A DNA stretch of 6,089 nucleotides. It comes from Actinomycetota bacterium. GTDB taxonomy: Bacteria; Actinomycetota; Actinomycetes; Actinomycetales; Microbacteriaceae. The DNA is taken from positions 1-6,089 of the forward strand of contig WLDW01000055.1 of the NCBI GenBank assembly GCA_009704605.1. Reading direction: 5' to 3'. Of this stretch, positions 1 through 6,089 are shown one piece after another (the first letter of the stretch is position 1; each line of letters opens with the position of its first letter). The notes beneath the pieces were generated by a model. It worked only from the letters and a program-made list of their open reading frames with translations. It was not told the DNA's origin and searched no databases. The position numbers and the translations under genes are program-made.

Positions 1-1
1 G

Positions 2-1519
2 CTGGTACTTACCCCAGGAACATTTGTAGAGGCAGGACTGCGCTCTACTCTTTACAAGAAATTGCAAGACCTTCCTGTCAGCTTCCACGATCGCTGGCCT
101 TCAGGCCAGCTACTTTCAAGAGCGACCCAAGATCTGAGCTTGATTCGTCGCTGGCTATCTTTTGGAGTAGTTCTACTGTTCGCTAACGCACTGACAATTG
201 TTGTTGGGCTTGCAATCCTGTTTACTTTCCATTGGCTGTTGGGTCTAATTTTCTTTTTGATCTCGATTCCAATCTGGATTCAGGGATACCGCTTTGAGGC
301 CAAGTATGGCGAGGTTGCAAGACTCTCCCAGGACCAAGCCGGTGACCTTGCAACCTCGGTTGAAGAGTCAGTGCACGGTATTCGGGTGCTCAAAGCCTTT
401 GGTCGCGGCGATCATGCCGCTCGCAAGTTTGCGGCCGAGGCGAAAGGCCTTAGATCCACCGAGCTAAAAAAGGCCGGACTGATTGCAAACATCTGGGTCT
501 ATCTGTTGTTGATTCCAGAGGCAGCAGTAGCAGCATCCATGCTGGTCGGAGTCTTCCTAGTTGCCGAAGGCAGCTTCACAGTCGGTGGCCTGGTGGCGTT
601 TTTTGCCACTGCAACTGTTTTGCGTTGGCCGACCGAGTCCATTGGATTCTTGCTTTCAATGACGCTCGATGCCAAGACCGCAATTCAGCGCTTTTTCGAG
701 GTTATCGACGAGCCAGTACTTATCAAGGATCCAGAGGTTGCCAAGACCATTGGTTCGCCAAAGGGTCGCTTGGAATTCAAGAATGTTCACTTCCGCTACC
801 CAGACAGTAAGCCAGATCAGCCAGATATCTTGCGCGGTGTTGACCTAGTGCTGGAGCCGGGGGAGTCAGTAGCCCTAATTGGAATAACCGGTTGTGGCAA
901 GAGCACCCTGACAGCGCTCACCACCAGGCTCTATGAAGTTTCTTCGGGATCTATAGAACTTGATGGCGTTGACATCAGAGCATTAACTCGATTTGAACTT
1001 CGCTCACACATCGCAATGGCATTTGAAGACGCAACCTTGTTTTCGGCATCGGTTCGAGACAACGTGTTGCTTGGAAGACCTGATTCCACTGAAGATGAAT
1101 TGAAAGAAGCGCTTTCGATTGCCCAGGCTGATTTTGTGTATGAGTTACCCGAAGGTCTTGACACCAAAATCGGTGAAGAGGGACTTTCGTTATCCGGAGG
1201 GCAGCGTCAGCGTCTTGCACTTGCCAGAGCGGTTGCTGCCAAGCCAGCGGTACTTGTTCTTGATGATCCGCTCTCAGCATTGGATGTTGATACCGAAGCA
1301 CTTGTCGAGGCGGCACTTAGAAAAGTTCTAAAAAAGACAACGGCTTTGATTGTTGCTCATCGACCTTCTACTGTTCAGCTTGCTGACAGAGTGGCACTCA
1401 TGCAAGACGGCAAGATTGTTGCCGTTGGTAAGCACAGTGACCTCCTTGCAACAAATGACCACTATCGATATGTAATTTCTTCACTCGATTCCGCCGGTAA
1501 ACAAATCGAGGTGAGCTAA
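2..1519 (+). CDS. ABC exporter half-transporter (TMD-NBD), degenerate-site subunit, 5' partial
   Basis: This is the C-terminal ~505 residues of a type IV (ABCB-like) exporter subunit in the cytoplasmic membrane. The frame is open from nt 2, and the residues before the TTG at nt 62 already match the family ([18 protein letters not shown]), so the true start and about 90-110 residues with TM1-2 lie left of the window. Hydrophobic segments at about nt 158-286 and 479-619 fit TM3-6. The nucleotide-binding domain shows Walker A GITGCGKS (881-904), LSGGQ (1190-1204), Walker B ending LDD (1259-1267), D-loop SALD and the H-loop His (1358-1360). Two key positions deviate: the Q-loop Gln is Glu (AFEDATLF, 1025-1027) and the catalytic Walker B Glu is Asp (1265-1267). 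This predicts that its own ATP site is weak or non-hydrolytic, typical of one subunit of a heterodimeric exporter. The partner is the next gene, overlapping by 1 nt. The substrate is unknown; lipid, peptide or drug export are all possible. Confidence 0.95.
   Translation: MVLTPGTFVEAGLRSTLYKKLQDLPVSFHDRWPSGQLLSRATQDLSLIRRWLSFGVVLLFANALTIVVGLAILFTFHWLLGLIFFLISIPIWIQGYRFEAKYGEVARLSQDQAGDLATSVEESVHGIRVLKAFGRGDHAARKFAAEAKGLRSTELKKAGLIANIWVYLLLIPEAAVAASMLVGVFLVAEGSFTVGGLVAFFATATVLRWPTESIGFLLSMTLDAKTAIQRFFEVIDEPVLIKDPEVAKTIGSPKGRLEFKNVHFRYPDSKPDQPDILRGVDLVLEPGESVALIGITGCGKSTLTALTTRLYEVSSGSIELDGVDIRALTRFELRSHIAMAFEDATLFSASVRDNVLLGRPDSTEDELKEALSIAQADFVYELPEGLDTKIGEEGLSLSGGQRQRLALARAVAAKPAVLVLDDPLSALDVDTEALVEAALRKVLKKTTALIVAHRPSTVQLADRVALMQDGKIVAVGKHSDLLATNDHYRYVISSLDSAGKQIEVS
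1508..1515 (+). promoter_or_regulatory. Ribosome binding site of the second ABC subunit
   Basis: GAGGTGAG lies inside the last codons of the upstream ABC gene, with its AGGTG core 5 nt before the ATG at 1519. It supports that ATG over the second in-frame ATG at 1525. The stop and start share a base (TAATG), so translation of the two subunits is probably coupled, which suits equal production of a heterodimer. Confidence 0.7.
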
Positions 1520-3324
1520 TGAGCATGCAAGGAGTTGCTGGTGAAGACAAGATCCAGCTAAGCAAAGAAGAATCACAGCAGGTCAAGCTTCGTTCCAGAA
1601 AGCTTTTGCTCTCACTGATTTACCCAGTTCGCGGCAGACTTCTTCTAAGTCTTTTGATTGTCATCTTGTCTCAAGCTCTTCGAGTCGCAGGACCTGCTCT
1701 AATCGCACTCAGCATTGACTGGGCACTGCCGGCTGCACTAAAGGCGGACACCACACCGCTATTTCTAGTCGTTGGCGGCTACCTATTTGCAGCAGTGGCC
1801 ACAGCCTCACTTATTAGCTGGTTCCTAAGGTACGCGGCCAAGCTAAGCCAAGATGTCTTGTTGAATCTAAGGCAGCGCATATTTGTTCACACTCAGAAGC
1901 TTTCCTTGGAGTTTCACGAGAAGTACACGTCCGGAAGGGTCATTTCACGCCAGACCAGCGATTTGGATTCCATCAAGGAGCTGTTGGATACCGGCGGCAA
2001 CGAGATGATTGTTGGAATTTTGTACATGCTTTTCACCGCTACTGCGCTGGTCTTTCTTGATCTTCCAAGTTTTGCAATTCTGGCTATTAGCTGGGTTCCC
2101 TTGTATTTTCTGACCAGATGGTTCCAGGTCAACTCCAAATTGATGTTCCGTGAGTCAAGAGTTTCGTCGGCCAAGTTGATCGTTTACTTCGTGGAAACCA
2201 TGACCGGCATTCGTGCCGTGAAGGCATTCCGCAAAGAGAAAAGAAACCAGGGTGAGTATGAAACCTTGGTCGAGAAGTACAGGCACATCAACGCCAAGGT
2301 GATTCAACTCTTTGGAATCTTTGACCCGGCTCTAATCATGATTGGAAACATCTCTGTTGCAATTATTTTGCTTTGGGGCGGTGTTCGCGTTCTAGAGGGC
2401 TCTTTGGGGCTGGGAGTTTTGATTGCAGCAATCTTGTACGCAAGAAGGTTCTACGACCCCATGGAAGATCTTGCGATGTTCTATAACTCGTACCAATCTG
2501 CTAACTCTGCGCTGGAGAAAATCTCAGGTGTCCTAGAAGAGCAAGCATCAGTTCCTGAGGCGCAGAAACCAGTAGCGCTAGCAAACGCCAAGGGTGAAAT
2601 TGTCTTTGACAAGGTAGGTTTTCACTACTCAAACGGTGTTGAAGTAATACCCGAGTTCTCATTGACTGTTCCAGCCGGTCAAACTATTGCTTTGGTTGGA
2701 ACTACCGGCGCGGGCAAGTCGACAATCGCCAAGCTGATTTCGAGATTCTATGATCCAACTTCTGGAAAGCTAACCCTAGATGGTATTGACGTCCGCGATT
2801 TGTCAGCCAAAGACCTAAGAAGATCAGTAGTAATGGTCACCCAGGAGGCATACCTGTTCTCTGGATCGGTTGCTGACAACATCGCTCTTGGTAAGCCAGA
2901 TGCTACCCCCGAAGAGATTGAACATGCAGCCAAAGCTGTTGGAGCCCACGAATTCATCCTTGCTTTGCCAGAAGGGTATTCCACCGATGTCAATAAGCGT
3001 GGTGGTCGCGTAAGTGCTGGCCAAAGGCAGTTGATTTCCTTTGCAAGAGCATTTATCGCAAACCCCGCTGTGTTGATTCTGGATGAAGCGACGAGCTCCC
3101 TAGACATTCCTTCAGAGCGACTAGTTCAGCATGGACTCAAAACCCTGCTGGCAGATCGAACCGCAATCATCATTGCCCACCGCTTATCGACGGTTTCAAT
3201 TGCGGATCGAGTTCTGGTTATGGAGAAGGGAAGAGTCATTGAAGACGACTCTCCAAAGAATTTGATTTCCGGCTCTGGAAAATTCTCCAAAATGCACAAG
3301 GCATGGCGGGACTCTCTGGTTTAG
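1519..3324 (+). CDS. ABC exporter half-transporter (TMD-NBD), catalytic-site subunit
   Basis: A complete 601-residue ABCB-like exporter subunit of normal family length. A charged N-terminal tail of about 35 residues precedes the six-helix membrane domain, with hydrophobic segments near residues 39-68, 80-104, 163-203 and 264-308. The ATPase domain spans about 358-590: Walker A GTTGAGKS (394-401), Q-loop Gln442, signature VSAGQ (498-502), Walker B LILDE with catalytic Glu523, D-loop SSLD (526-529) and H-loop His554. Everything needed for hydrolysis in its own site is present, but the signature is non-canonical (VSAGQ for LSGGQ). The upstream subunit has the opposite pattern, so the two should form a heterodimer: the working site pairs this Walker A/B with the partner's LSGGQ, and the degenerate site pairs this VSAGQ with the partner's LDD Walker B. 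The start follows a good Shine-Dalgarno and overlaps the previous stop. The substrate is not deducible; actinobacterial pairs such as Rv1272c/Rv1273c share this general design. Confidence 0.95.
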   Translation: MSMQGVAGEDKIQLSKEESQQVKLRSRKLLLSLIYPVRGRLLLSLLIVILSQALRVAGPALIALSIDWALPAALKADTTPLFLVVGGYLFAAVATASLISWFLRYAAKLSQDVLLNLRQRIFVHTQKLSLEFHEKYTSGRVISRQTSDLDSIKELLDTGGNEMIVGILYMLFTATALVFLDLPSFAILAISWVPLYFLTRWFQVNSKLMFRESRVSSAKLIVYFVETMTGIRAVKAFRKEKRNQGEYETLVEKYRHINAKVIQLFGIFDPALIMIGNISVAIILLWGGVRVLEGSLGLGVLIAAILYARRFYDPMEDLAMFYNSYQSANSALEKISGVLEEQASVPEAQKPVALANAKGEIVFDKVGFHYSNGVEVIPEFSLTVPAGQTIALVGTTGAGKSTIAKLISRFYDPTSGKLTLDGIDVRDLSAKDLRRSVVMVTQEAYLFSGSVADNIALGKPDATPEEIEHAAKAVGAHEFILALPEGYSTDVNKRGGRVSAGQRQLISFARAFIANPAVLILDEATSSLDIPSERLVQHGLKTLLADRTAIIIAHRLSTVSIADRVLVMEKGRVIEDDSPKNLISGSGKFSKMHKAWRDSLV

Positions 3325-3395
3325 CAGGGGAAAGACTTTTCAAGATTTCGGTAGTCTAGAAGAGCTTTAGGGCTCATAAAAAGAAAGAGTAATCA
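3325..3395 (+). promoter_or_regulatory. Spacer between the ABC operon and icd, with icd ribosome binding site
   Basis: This 71-nt gap holds a purine-rich, weak Shine-Dalgarno (AAGAAAGAG, 3381-3389) ending 6 nt before the icd ATG. No convincing terminator for the ABC genes is visible, so read-through into icd is possible. A TAnnnT hexamer (TAGTCT, 3352-3357) could be a -10 element for icd, but no matching -35 is seen and the promoter call is weak. Confidence 0.35.
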
Positions 3396-4610
3396 ATGGA
3401 AAAGATCAAGGTTGTTGGCAAGGTAGTCGATTTAGATGGCGACGAGATGACTCGTATCATTTGGCAAAACATCAAAGATTCACTTATCCTTCCCTTCTTG
3501 GATATCGAGCTAGATTACTTCGATCTTTCCATTGAAAATCGTGACGCAACTGATGACCAAGTGACCATCGATGCCGCTCACGCCATAAAGAAGCACGGTG
3601 TTGGAGTTAAGTGTGCGACGATCACACCCGATGAAGCCCGAGTAAAAGAGTTTGGTCTCAAAAAGATGTGGAAGTCTCCAAACGGAACTATCCGAAACAT
3701 TCTTGACGGAGTTGTTTTCAGAGAGCCGATTATTATCTCTAACGTCCCAAGACTGGTTCCTGGTTGGACTAAGCCGATTGTCATTGGTCGTCACGCCCAC
3801 GGAGATCAGTACAAAGCAACCGATGTAAAGATCCCGGGCAAGGGAACTGTCACCATGACTTACACACCTGAATCCGGTGAAGCCCAGACCTGGACTATCG
3901 CAGATTACCCAGCTTCCGGTGGTGTCGCGATGGGTATGTATAACTACATGGACTCAATTCGTGACTTCGCGAGAGCCTCGTTCAACTACGGATTGGCTAG
4001 GAACTACCCGGTTTACCTATCCACCAAGAACACCATTTTGAAAGCCTACGATGGCGCCTTCAAAGACGCTTTCCAGGAAGTATTTGACGCCGAGTACGCA
4101 GACAGGTTCAAGGCAGCAGGCATCACCTACGAGCATCGTCTAATCGATGACATGGTGGCGGCTTCTTTGAAGTGGGAAGGTGGCTACGTCTGGGCCTGCA
4201 AGAACTACGACGGCGATGTTCAGTCTGACACCGTGGCTCAGGGTTTTGGTTCTCTTGGTCTTATGACCTCTGTTCTTACTACCCCAGATGCAAAGACAGC
4301 CCTTGCTGAAGCAGCTCATGGAACGGTAACGCGTCACTACCGCCAGCACCAGGCTGGTCAGAAGACATCAACTAACCCGATTGCTTCTATCTACGCCTGG
4401 ACCAGGGGTCTGATGCACCGTGCAACTTTGGATGGAACTCCAGAGGTTCAGAAATTTGCCGAGACCCTAGAAGATGTTGTTATCAAGACTGTTGAGTCTG
4501 GAAAAATGACGAAGGATCTTGCAGCACTGGTTGGTCCGAACCAGAGCTACCAAACCACAGAAGAGTTCATGCAGTCGCTAGCAGAAAACTTGCAACAGCG
4601 TCTGAAGTAA
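3396..4610 (+). CDS. icd: NADP-dependent isocitrate dehydrogenase, homodimeric type II
   Basis: A 404-residue cytosolic enzyme that oxidatively decarboxylates isocitrate to 2-oxoglutarate with NADP+, in the TCA cycle. It is complete and of normal length for the type II subfamily, which also includes human IDH1/IDH2 and mycobacterial ICD-1 and differs from E. coli Icd and from monomeric IDH. Substrate-binding residues are in place: Ser94 and Asn96 in SPNGTIRN, Arg100, Arg109 and Arg132 ([10 protein letters not shown]). So are catalytic Tyr139 and Lys211 ([12 protein letters not shown]), and metal-binding Asp251, Asp274 and Asp278 ([15 protein letters not shown]). HGTVTRHYR (308-316) is the NADP-binding segment, with Arg313 and His314 matching the human pair that contacts the 2'-phosphate, which supports NADP over NAD. 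The ATG at 3396 is the natural family start ([20 protein letters not shown]). The gene ends just before a strong hairpin. Link to the flanking genes is positional only. Confidence 0.98.
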   Translation: MEKIKVVGKVVDLDGDEMTRIIWQNIKDSLILPFLDIELDYFDLSIENRDATDDQVTIDAAHAIKKHGVGVKCATITPDEARVKEFGLKKMWKSPNGTIRNILDGVVFREPIIISNVPRLVPGWTKPIVIGRHAHGDQYKATDVKIPGKGTVTMTYTPESGEAQTWTIADYPASGGVAMGMYNYMDSIRDFARASFNYGLARNYPVYLSTKNTILKAYDGAFKDAFQEVFDAEYADRFKAAGITYEHRLIDDMVAASLKWEGGYVWACKNYDGDVQSDTVAQGFGSLGLMTSVLTTPDAKTALAEAAHGTVTRHYRQHQAGQKTSTNPIASIYAWTRGLMHRATLDGTPEVQKFAETLEDVVIKTVESGKMTKDLAALVGPNQSYQTTEEFMQSLAENLQQRLK

Positions 4611-4624
4611 TCCACATTGTGTAA

Positions 4625-4652
4625 AACCCCTGACCAATTTCGGTCAGGGGTT
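4625..4652 (+). terminator. Hairpin terminator downstream of icd
   Basis: A perfect 11-bp inverted repeat (AACCCCTGACC / GGTCAGGGGTT) with a 6-nt loop AATTTC begins 14 nt after the icd stop. The stem is GC-rich and should be stable. The following bases (CTACATTT) are not a proper T-run, so this is a weak-tail or L-shaped intrinsic terminator, or it may protect the mRNA 3' end. Read on the minus strand the stem is followed by TTTT, but no minus-strand gene points at it. Confidence 0.75.
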
Positions 4653-4659
4653 CTACATT
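4630..4659 (+). promoter_or_regulatory. Candidate promoter for a leaderless mRNA of the glycine-rich protein gene
   Basis: TACATT (4654-4659) fits the TAnnnT -10 consensus used by actinobacterial housekeeping sigma factors. It ends 6 nt before the A of the ATG at 4666, the spacing expected if transcription starts on the start codon itself. An 18-nt spacer upstream is CTGACC (4630-4635), a 4/6 match to TTGACA, located in the left arm of the terminator stem. No good Shine-Dalgarno precedes the ATG at normal spacing, which favours a leaderless transcript. This is inferred from sequence only. Confidence 0.4.
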
Positions 4660-4665
4660 TGCGGG

Positions 4666-4755
4666 ATGAAAAAATTCAAATACTCTTCGATAACTGCAGG
4701 CATCTTGGCAATTGGAATGGCAACAGCAACACTTGGTGCGATACCAGCGAGTGCA
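4666..4755 (+). other. Sec signal peptide coding segment
   Basis: Residues 1-30 of the glycine-rich protein: basic n-region (MKKFK), a hydrophobic core from about residue 9 to 26, and a small-residue cleavage site P-A-S-A before Ser31. No lipobox Cys is at the cleavage site, so it should be type I signal peptidase processing rather than a lipoprotein. No twin Arg is present, so Tat export is not indicated. Confidence 0.85.
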
Positions 4756-6089
4756 AGCTATGTAGAAAGTTGCTACGAGCAAAACTGCACAATTTGGTTT
4801 TCTCACACCGGTGGTCTACAGCAGTGGAACCCTCCGATCAATGCGCGCAACATGACGTTTCAGATTTCTGGTGGTCAGGGTGGAAAAAGTGGTGGCCAGG
4901 GTGGTCGGGTAACCGGAACTTTGACCCAGATCCCTTCCACTTTGTATATCGCGGTAGCGGGAGCTGGAATCACTGGGCAATCGGCGGCCGGTGGTTTCAA
5001 TGGTGGTGGCCAAGCTGGATCGGGTTCCAACAATGAAGGATCCGGCGGTGGCTCAAGTGATATCCGCTTAGGCGCCGACGTCGAATCGAGAATCGTGGTA
5101 GCTGGTGGTGGAGGTGGCCGCGGCGCTGGAATCACCCTCACACCTAGTCCAGGCGGCGGTCTAATCGCAGCGGCTGGAAAAGATGGCCAGGCAAAAGGTG
5201 GCGGTGGAGGTTCACAAACTTCTGGCGGAAGCGGCGGGCTTGCAAACGGAACAGGTACTTCAGGTTCAGCGGGTTCACTACTTACCGGTGGAACCGGTGG
5301 TTCCAGCAATCTTTATGGAGGAGGCGGCGGCGGTGGAGGCTACTACGGTGGAGGCGGTGGCGGTTCTGACACCGACAGTTCCGGCAACGACGCTGGAGCT
5401 GGCGGAGGCGGATCTTCTTTTGCTGATACGCTCTACACATCAAACATCACCCACTTCACTGGGGTAAAAAGTGGCCATGGAATGGTGATGATTGAGTACC
5501 AACTGGTTCCGCTATTTCAATCGATTGGTGCGCAAACCCCACTAACCAACGCTTCATCTATTGATTTTCAAATACAGCTAAGTGATCCATTCCCAGGCTT
5601 TTCGGCAAACATCATTGAGCTAATTGGCGATCCTGGTACCTGTCAACCTGGAACACTAAGTGGTAGCGGAACCTCTCTCGTTTACACAGTTACAGATTGC
5701 CTGGAAGGCGAGGTAGGTATCTCCATTCCTGCTAACTCAATAGCCGAACAAAGTTACTCAGGGCCTGAGATAACTCAGAGTTCAAATATGGTTACTGTAG
5801 ATCGAACGGCGCCAGCGGTATCGGACATCACACAAGAGAATTCAGAATTGATAATTCCAATTTCTGAGCCGGTGCTGCCACCCCAAGCCGATAACTATGG
5901 CTTCACAAGCTCTAACAGTGCTTGTCAGGTTGACTCTGTTACTGCTAGCAGTGATCAACTTTGGCTCGCAACACTAAGTGGCTGTGAGGGTTCAAGTTTC
6001 TCCTTCACGATTGTTGCCAACTCGGTTGTGGATCTAGCGGGGAACACCGGTCCCAACGCGGATACCTCTTTTGCAGTTACGGTCCCAGA
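4666..6089 (+). CDS. Secreted glycine-rich (ALK/LTK-type GR domain) protein with Ig-like repeats, 3' partial
   Basis: The frame opens with ATG at 4666 and stays open to the window edge (474 codons plus 2 bases). The N-terminus is a Sec signal peptide (KKFK, hydrophobic core, cleavage after PASA at residue 30). The mature part starts with a small Cys pair (C36, C41) and a beta-rich stretch (TIWFSHTGGLQQW). Residues ~66-250 form a glycine-rich domain with SGGQGGKSGGQGG, GGFNGGG (109-115), GGGSSDIR (127-134), RIVVAGGGGGRG (142-153) and Gly runs of 8 and 6 around Tyr-Tyr (218-233). It closes with GVKSGHGMVMIEY (266-278). This order matches the Gly_rich family (as I recall, PF12810) also found in ALK/LTK receptors. 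Residues ~286-474 hold two Ig-like repeats. No membrane anchor is visible; it would lie downstream. It is likely surface-exposed or released, perhaps an adhesin or matrix protein, but the role is unproven. A later ATG (residue 18) would destroy the signal peptide. No good Shine-Dalgarno is present. Confidence 0.9.
   Translation, partial: MKKFKYSSITAGILAIGMATATLGAIPASASYVESCYEQNCTIWFSHTGGLQQWNPPINARNMTFQISGGQGGKSGGQGGRVTGTLTQIPSTLYIAVAGAGITGQSAAGGFNGGGQAGSGSNNEGSGGGSSDIRLGADVESRIVVAGGGGGRGAGITLTPSPGGGLIAAAGKDGQAKGGGGGSQTSGGSGGLANGTGTSGSAGSLLTGGTGGSSNLYGGGGGGGGYYGGGGGGSDTDSSGNDAGAGGGGSSFADTLYTSNITHFTGVKSGHGMVMIEYQLVPLFQSIGAQTPLTNASSIDFQIQLSDPFPGFSANIIELIGDPGTCQPGTLSGSGTSLVYTVTDCLEGEVGISIPANSIAEQSYSGPEITQSSNMVTVDRTAPAVSDITQENSELIIPISEPVLPPQADNYGFTSSNSACQVDSVTASSDQLWLATLSGCEGSSFSFTIVANSVVDLAGNTGPNADTSFAVTVP
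4861..5415 (+). other. Glycine-rich domain region of the secreted protein
   Basis: About 185 codons (residues 66-250) dominated by Gly with Ser, Ala, Thr and Asn. Conserved-looking anchors are SGGQGGKSGGQGG, GGFNGGG, GGGSSDIR and RIVVAGGGGGRG. In the ALK receptor the corresponding domain packs Gly tracts as polyglycine-II helices; the same fold here is an inference. GGN codons give a locally GC-rich base composition and create long false open frames on both strands. Confidence 0.75.
5317..5364 (+). repeat. Poly-glycine tract (Gly8-Tyr2-Gly6)
   Basis: Sixteen codons encode eight Gly, two Tyr and six Gly. The Gly codons mix GGA, GGC and GGT with no GGG, so the DNA is not a pure short tandem repeat. 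A further Gly4 run is at 5401-5412. Confidence 0.85.
5521..5817 (+). repeat. Ig-like repeat 1 of the secreted protein
   Basis: Residues ~286-384 resemble bacterial Ig-like (Big-type) domains: a SDP strand motif (Ser306), Cys326 and Cys345, an IPANSI motif (Ala356-Ser358) and a closing MVTVDRTAPAV linker. The two Cys could form a disulfide outside the cell. The following repeat copies this layout with a shift of 94-95 residues. Boundaries are approximate. Confidence 0.65.
5818..6089 (+). repeat. Ig-like repeat 2 of the secreted protein, reaching the window end
   Basis: Residues ~385-474 repeat the layout of the previous unit: SEP (Ser400), Cys420 and Cys440, VANSV (Ala451-Ser453), DLAGNTGP (456-463) and a closing FAVTVP strand. 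The AGN motif is typical of Big-type domains. The linker that ended repeat 1 would start right at the window edge, so the protein probably continues into more repeats. Confidence 0.65.

Noticed and set aside
62..64. TTG at 62 as the start of the first ABC subunit
   Set aside because: The frame is open back to nt 2 and the residues before it match the family's membrane domain; a start here would also remove TM1-2. The gene is cut by the window edge instead.
931..1316. Minus-strand frames opposite the ABC genes and icd
   Set aside because: They lie entirely antisense to well-supported conserved domains and have no recognisable family features.
3362..3375. Small inverted repeat GAGC-TTTAGG-GCTC before icd as a terminator of the ABC operon
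   Set aside because: The stem is only 4 bp and no T-run follows; it is too weak to call.
4617..5036. 139-residue + strand frame starting inside the spacer after icd
   Set aside because: It overlaps the hairpin and the signal-peptide gene in another frame and shows Trp/Cys/His-rich, non-protein-like composition. The frame from 4666 has a signal peptide and domains.
4875..5309. 144-residue proline-rich frame on the minus strand
   Set aside because: It is the antisense of GGN glycine codons, which read as proline (NCC). It has no ribosome binding site or family resemblance.
5317..5370. Phase-variable simple-sequence repeat
   Set aside because: Gly codons are mixed, so there is no uniform tandem unit that would slip readily.
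5183..5467. 94-residue + strand frame rich in Val, Ala and Glu
   Set aside because: A shadow of the glycine-rich gene in another frame (GGN shifted to GTG/GAG/GCG-type codons).
1..6089. CRISPR array, tRNA/rRNA gene, insertion sequence or prophage
   Set aside because: No regularly spaced direct repeats, no tRNA-like cloverleaf, no transposase or integrase and no terminal inverted repeats were seen.

Overview
The window looks like ordinary bacterial chromosome with a surface-protein gene at its right edge. Roughly equal GC and AT (judged by eye), a heterodimeric ABC exporter pair with actinobacterial-style motifs, a type II (eukaryote-like) NADP isocitrate dehydrogenase and a probable leaderless start all suggest an actinomycete with moderate GC, for instance a small-genome Microbacteriaceae-like lineage. 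That placement is inference; no rRNA or marker gene is present to fix it. All four genes lie on the + strand.

Layout: (1) nt 2-1519, the 3' part of an ABC exporter half-transporter whose N-terminus lies left of the window. (2) nt 1519-3324, its partner half-transporter, complete, joined by a TAATG stop/start overlap. (3) A 71-nt spacer, then icd at nt 3396-4610. (4) A strong 11-bp hairpin at 4625-4652 that ends the icd unit. (5) From nt 4666 to the right edge, an open reading frame with no stop, 474 codons visible, encoding a secreted glycine-rich protein.

The two ABC subunits have reciprocal defects. The first has Asp in place of the catalytic Walker B Glu but an intact LSGGQ. The second has the catalytic Glu but a VSAGQ signature. 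Together they predict one working and one degenerate ATP site, as in other heterodimeric exporters. The substrate cannot be told. icd is a TCA-cycle enzyme with all the expected active-site residues.

The most interesting part is the right-hand gene. It has a clear Sec signal peptide, a glycine-rich domain resembling the ALK/LTK-type glycine-rich family (GGGSSDIR, RIVVAGGGGG, long Gly tracts), then two tandem Ig-like repeats of about 94-95 residues, each with a spaced Cys pair. It is probably an exported or surface-displayed protein whose C-terminus, with any more repeats and an anchor, lies outside the window. Its start codon is only 13 nt past the hairpin, has no good ribosome binding site, and sits 6 nt after a TACATT -10-like hexamer, which suggests a leaderless mRNA from a promoter overlapping the icd terminator.
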